A stretch of DNA of 64,000 bases. Origin: Sporobolomyces roseus (taxonomy: Eukaryota; Basidiomycota; Microbotryomycetes; Sporidiobolales; Sporidiobolaceae). Shown here piece by piece: positions 34,826 to 46,452 of the stretch; within the stretch, counting starts at the first letter, position 1, and each line of letters opens with the position of its first letter. The translations under genes were made by a program, and so were the position numbers. The DNA lies in the NCBI GenBank assembly GCA_016617785.1, contig JADILM010000009.1, positions 434,001 to 498,000 of the forward strand. Reading direction: 5' to 3'. Under the pieces are notes generated by a model. It was not told the DNA's origin, made no database searches, and saw only the letters and a list, made by a program, of their open reading frames with translations.

Positions 34826-36290
34826 CTAATCGTCCCGATAATCATCCTCGTCCTCGTCATCCAAACTTTCTGACTCTGTCTCGCTATCGCTCTGCCAAGG
34901 GTCAAGGAAGAGACCTCCATGCAAAGTATCATCCCTTTCCGCCATCAATTCAACCCTAATATCGGAATTCTGACAAATCTCCTCAATGTCATTCTTCACC
35001 GTTTGTTCATCGTCGTAAGCGTAACAGTCGATTTGCATGTTAGATCCAGGTTGCTGGAAGATCGAGATACGTTTGAGATGAGGGTTAGATCGAGTGCGAA
35101 CAATATCTCTGAGTGTAGCAAAGTTCGGGGTTCCTGGCTCGAGGAGCGAAGCCATGGTGCCGAGATGGACGATAGATGAGGGCAGAGCGTCGATGAGTGG
35201 GAAGTCTTCCATGATGAGTTCAAGGAGGGAGTTTGTCGTCGAAATCGAGAAGGTTTTGAGGGGGAGCGTTTGGAGGGAAGCGAAGGACCTGCGAAGCCTG
35301 TCATTGAAGAGGATGGGAGAACCCAGTTCGACAGAGCGTGGTCCGAGCATCACTGTCCCTTTCTCTTTGTACAGCTCGAGGCGAAGGAGGACGAGGTTGG
35401 GGAACGAAGATAGGTCGAAGGGATCGTTGGTCGTGCTGAAGCGGAAAGCGAGACTAGTGAGACTGGTATGTGACAAAGAGAGGATTTGGGTGAACATCGG
35501 GTAGTTGAAGTCGGAAGTAACGACGAGTCGACGGAGACTGCAGATAGACTCGAAGGAAGTGTCTTTTTCGGACTTTGAAGGCAGGACTAAATCCCCAACG
35601 AAGGTCTTGAGTTTCGGTAGCTCGGTAAAGATTGTTTTGAAAGCCTCGTATTCGACCGATGACACCCTTGGAATCTCCAAACACTTCAATCCTTTCTGAT
35701 ACCTCGTGATGGCTCGAATGAATGCTGTCGATACCTCTGCATCCTCTCTCTCGTGCCACCAACTAGTCCTGATACTTTCTAGTGCGTTGAGATGAGAGAG
35801 AATGTGACCGAAAACTGCCATGTCGATGAGTCCGGTGAACGATTCTCGAAAGGAAACTCGAAGATGGTTGATTAATCCGGTTAAACAGACAGGACTTGAA
35901 GTCAAGGTGTTGTAGAGCTTGTTGTATCGTGTCCGAGACCAGTCAAAGTCCATTTCGAGATCGAGGTGAATATCGTGGTAGAGGAGAGGGCGAGCGAGGT
36001 CGAGGAAGTATCGATTGACGAGACAAAGATTCGAGAGGGAAGCGACTCGGTCGTAGTACGGGTGAGTTGAGATAGAGTCAAAGATATGAGAGAGGAGCTC
36101 GGGAGGGAGGGAGATGAGGGAAGGTGCGTGAGATGAATCGGAAGGAAGAGAAGTGGGCGAAGAGGGATGGACGCTGTAGACAGCGAGAGTTTAGCTGAGA
36201 ACAGTCTATCTTACTATCATAGGTTACTCACAGGTTATCAGCGATTCCTAGGCTCATCTGTTCGAGTTGGAAGGTTGAGGAGAGTTCCAT
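34826..36290 (-). CDS. F-box-like protein, class A, copy A5
   Basis: CDS complement(join(34826..36173,36232..36290)), 468 aa. The 59-nt first exon encodes MELSSTFQLEQMSLGIADNL; the 58-nt intron matches that of A2 (donor GTGAGT, acceptor CTACAG). The linker PTSLPSDSSHAPSL leads into LPPELLSHIFDSIS, then NLCLVNRYFLDLARPLLYHDI. The C-terminus is acidic with DPWQSDSETESESLDDED, like A6. It is separated from the main array by the methyltransferase-like and 419-aa genes. Close agreement with A2 in exon 1, intron and linker suggests that A2 and A5 descend from one copy. Confidence 0.83.
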
Positions 36291-36786
36291 CTTGAAAGAC
36301 TTGCAGTGATCGTTTGAGGGTTCGAGAAGGGTTGAAATTGCTGTGATAGTGTGCTTGAGAGTGATTCGAATCGATCGGGCGAGTTCCAAGCAGATCTCGA
36401 GAGTAAGGTGAAAGGGAAGAAGGAAACCTTTCGAATCGCTGGACAAGTCCAAATTCTGTCTTTCTCCCAAAAATCCTGACTCTCGGCCCTATAGCACCGC
36501 AGTATCTATAGGCACGCACTCCGGCGTGAGTACGGTCAGAGGCGCGAGTGAATGTCTATTTTACATTCGCAAGACTATTGAATTCCGTTACTCTCGACGA
36601 CTAACCTCCGTTCCCCTCGCCACACACCGCGTCTACTATACGTCTTCGCCCGCCACTATCTCTCCGCGTCTCGAATTACTGCGTGGCTGTGCTTCAAAGT
36701 CGATCCAGAACAAACATCTTTCATCGTTCCCATGCCTTTCCAGGTCCCTCGTCGCCGATACCACACCTCCGACCCCCGAACGTCCG
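36291..36786. promoter_or_regulatory. Upstream region of F-box-like gene A5
   Basis: It carries the block also seen upstream of A2 and A3, open in frame with the start (LLPFHLTLEICLEL). No separate gene is supported. Confidence 0.45.
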
Positions 36787-38176
36787 CTAATACATCTCAT
36801 CCATATCGCTCTCACCATGAGAAGCGTTCAAAGCCTCAGCAGCACCATATTCGTCTCCCAAGTTCACTCGCAACACCACCTCGATTGACAATTTCTGCTC
36901 CTCGCATAACTCGGAAAGACGTGTCCGAGTAGCTGCCATCTCATCGATATCCCATTCATCGAGATCGTCGGTGTAGATAGATGGCAAGATCGTGATTCGG
37001 CTGAGGGAGGGACAAGGACAAGGTTTCCTCTTGCGGTTGGGAAAGAAGAGGGGAATGTTTTTTTCTCCTAGGAGCTCGGGTACAGCGGAAAGATGTTGCA
37101 GAGTCGGAGGAAGGAGGTTGAGAATCGGGTAATCGGAGAGTGAAGCAGCGGTTGAGTCTAGTTTGGTCGCGAGGGAGAGCGTTCTGAGAGTAAGGGAGCG
37201 CGTGGAGAGGATCAAAGCTTGAATTGTTTCGATGCATTGTCGCTCGTGTTCGATGAGTCGATCAGGTAGAGAATTGTGAGAGTGAAAGTCGCCCAAAACG
37301 AGGTTAAGGGTCGAGAGGTTCGGGAAATTGGAAAGATCGAGCATAATGGAGTCTTCATACGTGACCTGGAATGACAGGCTCGTAAGTGTCTCGTGAGCAG
37401 AGGCGAGGTAGAGCTCGATTGCTGCACGGGGAATCCGATTCGAGAAAATCACGTGTCGAAGTTTGCACTCTGAAGCCTTGTCGAAAATGATGCTTGACGG
37501 CCTGATTACGAGAGTCTCGAGTGACTTGAACCGAGTCCTCACGGATGAAGAAGCTGGGTAATTGAGTTTGACGAGGGGAGCCTCGAGGTGTTTGATCTGA
37601 GGAGCTTCCGCTTCAATGGCCGCCCAGAGTCCCGCACTGTCGTCCAAGAAGCCCTCGTTGCTATCCCAGCTCGTCGAGATCGTTTCCAGCCTAGTGAACT
37701 TCCTCAGAATGACCCTCAGGAGGTTCCAGTCGGTGTATTTGTCGTGCCTTTCGAGGACGAGTCTCAGTTTCTTGACTTCGCCTGCGCAATGCATGTTGCA
37801 GAACAAGGTTTGAGCGAGTTTGGAGCAGTCCGAGTCGAGGAAGCGGAGATCGAAGGTCGGATCGAGTCGGATTGTGTGGTAGAGAAGTGGACGAGCGATG
37901 TGAAGGAAGAGGCGATTGACGAGGCAGAGTGATGCGAGAGTAGCGGCTCTCTCGCGATACGGTGACGTTAGAAGCATCTGGAAGCTGTGTGTGAGGGTCT
38001 CGACGGGTAGAGAAGCGAGAGAAGCGGGAGGGAAGGAAGGAAGGGAGGAAGGAAGATCGATTCTGTCAAGACGGGTGAAGCGGTCAGCTAGCTACTCGGA
38101 GGTTCTCGAGCGTACTCACTTACCTCGGAGCAGCTTCTATGCCTCTCTCGTGTTCATCTCGAGTCGTAGTATCCAT
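36787..38176 (-). CDS. F-box-like protein, class B, copy B2
   Basis: CDS complement(join(36787..38062,38124..38176)), 442 aa. The 53-nt first exon (MDTTTRDEHERGIEAAP) matches B1 in length and start. The intron is 61 nt (donor GTAAGT, acceptor TGACAG). The F-box-like region is weak at its start (LASLPVETLTHSFQMLL) but carries the family block SLCLVNRLFLHIARPLLYHTI. The body has LRR-like segments (LSNFPNLSTLNLVLG). The C-terminus ends HGESDMDEMY. The region upstream is homologous to that of B1. Adaptor function is inferred from the family. Confidence 0.8.
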
Positions 38177-38673
38177 TCTTTCGAAACCGAATTGATGAAA
38201 TTCAATCTTGACTTTGAAGGTGCTGGAGGTCAAGCTGAAGGTACGTGGTAGTCGACTGAGCTGATAGTGCTATACTATCGGAGTTTGCAGCTGATCTGAG
38301 AGGGTTGAGTGATGGTGAGGAAGTCGACCAAGTTTCTTCGCAAAATCCCGAGTCAACGACTGGCTCGTTTCGCACGTTCTCTCTCACGATCACGAGCGGA
38401 GTACGATTCAGCTGCGTCAAAAGGAGATAGAGTTCGAAAGAGTAAAGACAGTAAGTTGCAAGTGATATCAAAAGAGAACGAGGGAAATGCGAAAGAGCGA
38501 AAGGAACACGGTATGATAGGGAGAAGATCAACAATGCGGGAAGGTGTGGTAAAGGATAAGGAAAGAGACAGTCGAAGGGGTTCCATTCCATCAAAACCGA
38601 AAACGAGAGTTGAGTTATAGTATTTCTAGGATTTGCGAAAAAAGGAGAAACCAGGGTCTATAGTTGAGGAGAT
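38177..38673. promoter_or_regulatory. Region between F-box-like gene B2 and the secreted glycoprotein gene
   Basis: The part next to B2 is shared with the B1 upstream region. A plus-strand frame (38309-38620, basic, 103 aa) is not conserved in frame with the B1 copy, so I do not call it a gene. TTTCGCA lies at 38368-38374. Confidence 0.4.
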
Positions 38674-40779
38674 CTAGAGTAACACGGCAGCTCCACCAGC
38701 GACGACGAGGGCAAGGAGGGAAGAGGGAAGGAAGAGACCCATGGCTGAACCTTGTTTCGTTGAGGAATCAGCGTTCGAATTGGCACTCGCAGGTGTGGTG
38801 GTCGCTCCAGCGGAAGCTGAACCGGTCTTGGAAGCAGAGGAAGCGGAAGAGGCGGAAGTAGTCGACGCCTATGAGAGAGAGCGAAGAGGTTAGGAAAGTC
38901 AAAGAGAGAGAGAAGAAGACGACGCACGACTCCGAGGATTTGGGTAGATTGGTAAGTCTTGCAGTTTGAGCTCGAAGGGACTCGGGGAGTGTAAGGAGGG
39001 TTGACGGGGGATCCCTCAGGAGGTTGAGAGTAAGTCATGACTGATTTCGAAAGTTATCGTCAGCTCTCAAGCGACGAGATAATGAAGCATTGATGAACAA
39101 CTCACCTTGACCGTTGGTGGTGTAGATTCCGACTTCATCTTGAAGGTCACCATCGCACTCGGTGAACTCTCCATCCTTGGTATCAGAAGGCATGTCTGTG
39201 GAGAAGATGCGTCAAGAATTCGTCAGAAGAGCCCTTTCGAATTCGTTCAAAGAACCGTCACTCACTGTAGCTGCAACCCATCAAATCATATCGATTCTGA
39301 CAGTAGTTGTGTCCATCGTTGAACTTGGGATCGCAAAGCTTGAAGCAGAAGTATCCTCCTCCAATGACTGTGAACGAAGTCGAGGGATTTGATTAGCGGC
39401 ATCAGACGAATCAGGCAAATTCGACGACTCACAGTTGTTCCATTCGACGACTTGAACCTCAGTCGAGTTGTCACCGGAAGGTAGACCAGCCGAGAAGACG
39501 AGCCCTGCGATTCGATCGAAAGTGGCTCAGTGTCGATTCTAGATACCTAGCCAGAAGGACGACTCACCTCCGAGAGGGTTTCCGAGCAAGCTACAAAATT
39601 GCAAGTCAGCAGATAAGTCAGTGTCAGGAAACGGAGACAGAAGCAAGACAGAGCGACGACGCTTACTCAGCACTGTGAGCAAGGATCAACCGGATCAGTT
39701 TGTAGTCGACTGATACGATGAATGCAGCAGACTCACCCATGGGGATCAAGTTCTCCTCCGAGATCATCTTTGGTCAACCCAAGGACCGTTTGATCAATGT
39801 AACCTGAGGGAAGATGAAACCCGAGAATTAGCGCTTCCAAGCGAATTCGCCGAAATTCTTCGTTACTCACCAGTGATCTGAATGTATCCTTTAGTCTTCA
39901 TGAATTGGAGACCAGTAACCGCACCAGCAGGGATCGGTCTCGAACCATGAGTCTCCTATATCCCCTCAAAATCAATGTCAATTTCCTTTTCTTTTCGACG
40001 AAACAAGGGAGATAGCTTACCTTTACACAGTAAGCGACGGTAGCAGCTTCTGATTCACCGATTGTAGAGAGCTCTTTAGGTCCTCCAGGTAATCCCCAGA
40101 GACAGAAATCATCGATTGAATTGATAATGAGCTGTGCGAGCCATTCTCACAGTCAGCCCGAGTTCAACGCAACGCTGAGAGAGAGGGAGGACGCACTGTT
40201 TGACAATCTGAATCGTCACCTTGAGTCGTCGAGTTGCATTGATTGTAACCACCTGCAAGAATCGAGGATGATCAATATCGCGAAATATCGAGAAATATTG
40301 AATCGAACGCTTTCAAACTCACTCTGAGGACCTCGTTCAGATTTGTAAGGGTTCACTCTGTTGACAATTAGAATGTCAGTTTGGGGCTGCGAGAAAGGAG
40401 AGAACGAGGGGAATGTGCGAACTGGTAAGGAACGTCTGTTGATTTCGAACGATGACAAAGTAGATTTCGCATTTTTCGTTAGCTGTCGCGTAATCACTCG
40501 ATCAGAGAGTATCGAAGAATGTAATAGCGTACCAGATAAACCTGCATAAGTGTACTCTGTGAGAGGTAAAGCACTTCCTGCTTGAGTTGCTGCAGCATTC
40601 ACTTTTGCTTTGGCAGTGACAGTAGCTTGAGGTGCTGCAGTTACTGATGCGTGGTGTGCTGATGCTGAAGAGGGTTCTGCTCGTTTCTGATGTTGGAGGC
40701 CTGAACGAGCGACGGGGTGAGAAGCAGAGACCGAGAGGGCGAGAGAAGAGACGATGGCGAGGGTAGTGACAGCGCGCAT
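38674..40779 (-). CDS. Secreted GPI-anchored glycoprotein ('macrofage activating glycoprotein' type)
   Basis: This multi-exon gene starts at ATG 40777-40779 and ends at TAG 38674-38676, with about a dozen small exons. The N-terminus is a signal peptide (TTLAIVSSLALSVSAS). Conserved blocks of this basidiomycete family follow: RGPQS, NQCNSTTQ, INSIDDFCLWG, YCVKETHGSRPIP, TGLQFMKTKGYIQITGYID, LGGELDPHGADLLGNPLGG, VVEWNN, YFCFKLCDP, YTPRVPSSSNCKTYQST. A Ser/Thr/Ala-rich stalk and a C-terminal hydrophobic segment (LFLPSSLLALVVAGG) indicate GPI anchoring to the wall or membrane. One exon (39667..39672) has only six bases and is needed to read HGAD; the next (39568..39590) has 23. The biochemical function of the family is unknown to me. 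The junction after exon 1 is ambiguous. Confidence 0.85.
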
Positions 40780-41213
40780 CTTGTGGAAGGAGTGACTGAA
40801 GTGAAAGTGGAGTGAGAGAAAAGGAAAGAGGAGGACCGATTTGCATCAACAACGATCTAATTCAGGCATAATCAGTCGCGTTTGCAACGGTTGAAATAGC
40901 GTGTTTAGTTTTCGAATGCACCGATCGTAGTACTGTATCAGCTTGAGTAGCAAAGAAAGAGAGCGGATTTGAGTCAAAGCCAAACTTGCGAAAAAAAAAG
41001 AAGAAAAAAACGTGTGAAGGAAATCGCTTCAGTCTCCACTCTCATCTCTCGCTGATACGTTCGCACGACGCCATTGACAGGCAAAGCACGACGTTCTCTA
41101 TGTTCACAGCAAGCGTCACCTGCATACTCGCGTCGATTCGTCTCTTCTCATCCTCCTTCTTCCTTCCCTTCTCGCTTCCTAGTTCCTCGCACCTCCCTCG
41201 ATATATTCTTCCA
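40780..41213. promoter_or_regulatory. Upstream region of the secreted glycoprotein gene
   Basis: This 434-base gap contains an A-rich run near 40990 next to TTGCGAAA and no supported gene. Confidence 0.4.
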
Positions 41214-42623
41214 TCAACCCATCTCCCTAAACCTCTTCCTAGATTTCTCCCTCACATCCTCTCTCCAATCCCTCTTGTCCCCAACACTCTCTCCAACTTT
41301 GTCAATCCCAACCAATTCCCGACTCCCCAATCCAGGTCTCATGTCCCTCCCTCCTCCATTTCCAACTTTGTCAACAGTCCTAGCTTCGATCAACTTACCC
41401 AACCCATTCGAAGAAGAAGAAGAAGAGGAAGAAGGGGGACCACTGAGTTTTGAAAGGAGTTGAGCACCTTTCGATTCGGATGAGAATGGGTCTGGTTTTT
41501 TTGAGACTGTCGCAGCGGGGGAGGTGAAGGTCGAGGAGGAAGTGACGCCGGGTACTGAGAAGAATGGTGAAGGTAAGGATTTCGAGGGTTTCGAGGGATT
41601 CAAAGTGCCGGCATCTCGAGCTCTTCGAGCTGCTGCACGATCTACGAACGGTGCTGGAGTTGATTTTGGTTTTGGAGCGGCTGGGATAGGTGAGGGTGTG
41701 GGTTTAGTAGAGGGTTTGGAGGGTTTGAGGAATTTGTCTTTGAGCCCTTTGAGTTGTTCTCGACGTTCGAGTTCTTTCTCTTCTTTCGTTTTCGTGTGAT
41801 AGGCTGACGGAATTGGGTTTGAAGCGTTTGGGTCGGTGGTAGGTGGAAGGAGAGGGATGATGTTTGAGGAATCGGAGGCGACTGTACAGGACGAACAGGC
41901 GAACGAGGAGTGAATGTGAACGGTGAAGCAAGTCGAACCACAACGAAGCGTACTACACACATCGACCAATCAGCTTGCCTATCGATCAAACAAGAGAGCG
42001 ATGGGAACTCACTCGAAATGATGAAGTCTAGAAGGAACAGATGCTACTTTCGAATCTGATAATCTCGTTTCCCTCTTCTCTCCATCTCCTTTGATCCAAG
42101 TCCCATGTGTACTCCCATCATCTACTACTGCCCAATATCCTCCATTCTCTGCTTCTTCATCGACAGCCCAGAATAGAGTAGCGTGAACCTTTGAAATCGC
42201 CATTTCTTTCAATCGAATCCTCCTATCATGAGAACGATCCCTTCCTATCGATACCGGTTCCGCTGGGTCAAGTACCGCAATCTTCTGTTCTTCCGGTAGT
42301 ACTATTGGATCCGATTCCTTGACGACCAATCGCAGTAAAGGAGCATTCTTGAATAAATCCATCCTTTTCGATTCCTCCTCGTCCTCATCATCTCCAGGCC
42401 AAATTTGTTCCTCCGGTATATCACACACCCCGCCTTCGACCTCCCCTTCTTCTAATACTCCACTCTGTCCAGCTCCGTCCTCGTTGTTGCTTGCCCCTGA
42501 ATCTGAATATTTCCATTCACCTTGAGAGTCGACCGTTGCCCAGACTCGTGTTGATGGGTTGTAGTACATTGAATAGGTTGGCTCCCATATCCATGCCGAA
42601 GTAGAGGCTATTGGGGATGTCAT
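41214..42623 (-). CDS. OCRE-FHA-G-patch protein (AGGF1-like)
   Basis: CDS complement(join(41214..41952,42013..42623)), 449 aa. Three modules occur in the order known from AGGF1. An OCRE-like tyrosine/tryptophan repeat (WIWEPTYSMYYNPSTRVWAT) comes first. An FHA domain follows with SIGRDRSHDRRIRL, ISKVHATLFW, DDGSTHGTWIKG and, across the intron, LRCGSTCFTVHIH. A degenerate G-patch lies near the C-terminus (KGAQLLSKLSG, then NGLGKLIEARTVDKVG) before an Arg/Lys-rich end (WREDVREKSRKRFREM). Such proteins associate with spliceosomal factors; FHA binds phosphothreonine. The join at GA|T restores the FHA core. An upstream ORF starting at 42849 is acidic and could be a 5' exon, but I find no frame-consistent junction. 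Confidence 0.8.
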
Positions 42624-43096
42624 GGCATCGGTGAATGGAAAGAAAGAGAGACTAGTCGCTCTCTCTCTCTGCCTCCATCTCTTCACTCGCTTCTCTAGAG
42701 TAGCTTTCAGGATCTTCTGTGCTCCTCTGCTCGACTGGGGACTTCTCTACAGCTACCCTTAGATCTTCCCGTTGAGTCTTCGCTCCGTTTCTGTCACTCA
42801 ACACTCGCACTTCCTCAGGGCCTCTCAGCTCTCCCAGGAGGCTAGCCATACTCCCCGATACTCAACCAGCCTCCATTAACGCTGGATCACGACGACAAGA
42901 GATCCCGCGGACTCCGACGGAGGAGAATCAGAGGGAAACGAAGCCCTTTCCTCCCTCTTTCTCTTCCTCCCAGTCACTCACACTTCCCATCTCGACGCAC
43001 AGACTTCAAGCCGACCGTAGAACTCGAGCCGAACCTTTAGACTGAACACGCAAACCGTTTGATCCGCTTATTTCGATCATTCAGCTCCTGAAATTC
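42624..43096. promoter_or_regulatory. Divergent promoter, AGGF1-like and Hsp70-like genes
   Basis: This 473-base region holds the ORF at 42652-42849 (-), a possible 5' exon of the AGGF1-like gene, and a GA-rich tract near 42660. No other gene is seen. Confidence 0.4.
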
Positions 43097-45773
43097 ATGA
43101 TGGATCTACCTTACAAAGGTGAAGAGAGTCTCGTGATGTGTATCGATATTGGAACTAGTGAGTCCTCTTCCCAGTCGTCTTAGGGAAATCGCTAGTTACG
43201 AACGGAACTTGCACAGCTATGAGCGCGGTTTCTCTGATTCATCTCGAACCGAACGTCGTTCCAAAGGTGAGTTTGACTCCTCCTGCACTCACTTCCTCGG
43301 AATTGAATGTATCGGTTTGTCTTGTCCACAGATCCGAACAGTCAATAGCTGGCCAGGTTCGCACTGTTCACAACGATTCGCTGATTCAAGCTAATCTCCT
43401 TCTCCCTCTGCAGGTGCTCCATCAGCTTCCAAAGTCCCCTCTCTGATCCTCTACGACACCCGTGGTCGTGCTCAATCATTCGGCCCCTCCGCACTCTCTT
43501 CCTCCCAACTCGAGTCCTCCTCCAACTCCTTGAAACCCGCACGATGGTTCAAACTCCACCTTCATCCTCAATCTCTAGAACCCCCTATGTATTCCCTCGA
43601 TCCAACTCGAGCGAGTGAAAGAGTGTTCGAGGTTCCGAAATTACCGAGAGGAGTTACTAGTAAGAAAGTTTATGAGGATTACATGAGGTGGTTAGTTGGG
43701 TGTACGGAGAAATGGATCGAGGGGAATTACGAGGATGGGGAGAGTATGTGGAGGAGATTGAAGGGGAAGATGAGTGAGTTCAATCTTTGCTGTTTGAGAG
43801 GAGGGGAACTGATCGATGGAAAGCGGCATAGCTTTCGTTCTCGCTCATCCGAATGGATGGGAGACATCACAACAAGCCGAACTCACGACTGCTCTACGAA
43901 GAGCTCTTGCAGCTCCTTCTCTTGAGGATCGCGTACTCTTCGTGACCGAGGCAGAAGCGTCAGTTCATTACGCTTTGCAAAATAGTGGGAATCAAGATTG
44001 GCTCAAGGCGAGTCCTCTTCTGCTTCAGCTTGCATGCGAATCAGAGCTGAGGTGGGAGTACAGCGTCGCAGACTGGAAGCCAATTCGCCGTCGTGGATGC
44101 TGGAGGTTCGACAATTGATACTTGCGTATACGAAGTTGAGAGAACGTTCCCGAAGTTACGGCTCAAAGAAGTCAAGAATTCAGACTGTGTGAGTCCTCTC
44201 CCGCATCAGCTCTAGTTACCCGCAGCGCTAATGCAAGGCAAGAGTTCGCAGGTTCAAGCGGGAGCGATCTTTCCACTACGACAAGCGCGATTCTTAATCG
44301 ACGCGAAACTTCGTTCTTCCAAGTACAAATCTCCCGAATACCTCGACAGGATCATGCAGGAATGGGATGAGAAAGTGAAACCGAACTTTTCGGGTACTGA
44401 GGATGGGGATTATCAGCTTCGATTTGGAGGCGAGAAGGATAATGATTCGAAGAATGGGATTGTTAAGGGTCATCTCATACTATCTGCGTACGCACTACGT
44501 TTCACTTAAGCTCTCCAGGTAGGCACGAGCTAATTGAGCGTAATAGTACAGTCAAGAAGTTGCGATGGCTTTCTCACCTTCGATCAATCTCATTCTCGCA
44601 AGTATCGAATCCCAACTCAAAGAGACGAAAGTTCAGGTGAGTGTTCCGAGACATCTTCAGCTAGTCTTCAGCTGAGATTCTACTGCGTCGTTGACAGCAT
44701 ATCCTCCTAACCGGCGTTCGTTTCACTTTTTCGCATCTTTCGAATTCGACTTTCGCAAGATGACCCGCACACTCGCTCACTCACTTGCTTCTCTCCTCTC
44801 TAGGGCTTCGGCGCATCCCCTTACCTTCAGTCTCGACTCCGCTCAACCTACTCTCCTCTCGGTATCCAACTCGTCTCAACCGACGATCCCTCTCAAAAAG
44901 CCGTTTCGATAGGAGCTGCACTTTTCTTTCTGAAAGAAGTCGTTGTCGCACGTGCAGCGAGATTCGATTATGGAACGAAGATTACGGTTACGGTTTCGAA
45001 GGAAATGAAGGAATTGGGAAGGAGGAGGGTTTATACTGCTACGGATGGCAAACAGAGGATGAGAGGAGGTGAGTTTCGTGACGCTCGATGATGACCTATA
45101 CATACTCATAATCGAGATTTGAAGCTCACAGGTTGGGAGAGAATCGTCAGACGAGGTCAAATCTTGCAGGTTGACGAAATGATTTCGAAAAGCTTGATTC
45201 ATGACATAGCTGTCGGGGACTCTCTCGTCTCACCGTGCGTGCTCGGCTTCTCTCAGCATGAAGTGCGCTGAGCTGTATTGACGGCCGCACAGATACGAGG
45301 TACTCGTTTGCAGAGATTCAGAACTCGGAGCTGGAGATTGGGTACTCGACGAGTGCGGTCAGTAGGGTTCCAGCACTAGTACTCGAGTTGCTCGCTGATG
45401 TAGCACTTTCATCTTCCTGACAGGTGATCGTTATCCCGGTTTCGAATCGTGCGCTGTCATCGAAACAGATCTCTCACCTCTCGCAACGCCTCAAACACTC
45501 ATGACAAACCCTGTTACTGGACAACAATACTACAGTCTCGAGTACAAGATTGGGATCTTCTTTGGAGGTACCGCTCTCAAGGCTTGCTATATCTGGGAGG
45601 AAAATGTGAGTTGCTGCTTTTCCTTTCCGACTTTGCGAAAACGAGCGATTCCTAGTTCCGATGCTTCTCACCTTTCTCTTGAGCGGGGGAGAAGACAGCT
45701 GACATATCCCGCGCTTGTACAGGGCGTCGAGAAACGAGGGAAAGCTACCGTCATTCCAGCTTCATTCACTTGA
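43097..45773 (+). CDS. Hsp70-like ATPase of the HSPA12 type
   Basis: CDS of 14 exons: join(43097..43157,43217..43266,43332..43356,43414..43773,43832..44007,44072..44188,44252..44487,44552..44636,44698..44715,44804..45068,45132..45234,45293..45357,45424..45605,45723..45773), 597 aa. Actin-like ATPase signatures appear in order: phosphate 1 CIDIGTTMSAVSL, NSWPGAPSASKVPS, FVLAHPNGWE, connect AVVDAGGSTIDTCVYEV, SPSINLILASIESQL, adenosine GGFGASPYLQ, and the C-terminal KAVSIGAALFFLKEVV. No Hsp70 substrate-binding domain is present, as in HSPA12-like fungal proteins of unknown cargo. Intron 5 (44008..44071) starts with GCGAGT rather than GT. Exon 9 has 18 nt and encodes HILLTG, the strand before the adenosine motif. 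The exact start among two adjacent ATG codons is open. Confidence 0.88.
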
Positions 45774-46452
45774 AAACTGCTGCAATCTTCTTCATTCGAA
45801 CCTCGTCTCGTCTTTTCTCGTCTCCTCTCGTCTCCGCTTGATCAGGATGCGTCGCATCAGTGCTCTCCTCTCCCCGAAGACGAGGAAGTATCGAATGAAG
45901 GCTGCCTCGTGAGCTAAATCTGCATTGCGAAATTCTACAGCTGATCCCAAGCTATCCTCGCCTCGTCAGAATCGCCTTACCTTGACATACATCTTGTTCC
46001 TTACATTCTCGAAATCTCACCCGCACCACTGCTCCACGCCTTCCGTCTCAACGAGAGGTGTCAAATCCTGATCAATTCACCCATCTCTCGATGCTCCTCC
46101 CGCCGACTTACGCTACTCCGACAGTCCGCCGACTTGTGCAATCATTCTTTATACCTGCTATCTACCCTTCGGACTCTAGCAAAACCACTCGAGGCTTCAC
46201 ATCACCTTCTGCCCTCACCTCGCCGTCATCCTACTGTCTCACTTATCACGCACGAGATACGGCTCATGCGCCATTCTTGCTAATGATGTACCTTCTTGAA
46301 GCGTTGTCGTCGTTTGGAGGAAGCCGGAGATTGGCTGGAAGAGGGAAGTGTCCGAAACCAAAGGTACCCGTTTGAAATTTCGTTTCAAGCTAGCCAAAAT
46401 TAAACGATCTGACCCCCTTCTTCCTTCCTTCACTTCCTCCCACTCGACCAGG
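45774..46452. other. Intergenic region between Hsp70-like gene and lipase
   Basis: This 679-base region contains TCGTC repeats near 45805-45835. A frame at 46058-46375 (+) shows no motif, and no gene is supported. Confidence 0.4.

Noticed and set aside
1..38176. Mating-type locus or biosynthetic gene cluster
   Set aside because: No homeodomain pair, pheromone or receptor genes, and no synthase or tailoring enzymes are present; the bZIP and F-box-like genes alone do not support either idea.
38309..38620. Basic 103-aa plus-strand ORF
   Set aside because: It lies in the upstream region shared by the B1 and B2 genes, and the frame is not conserved in the B1 copy.
42652..42849. Acidic 65-aa ORF as a 5' exon of the AGGF1-like gene
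   Set aside because: Composition looks coding, but no donor/acceptor pair joins it in frame to the OCRE exon; recorded only as a possibility.
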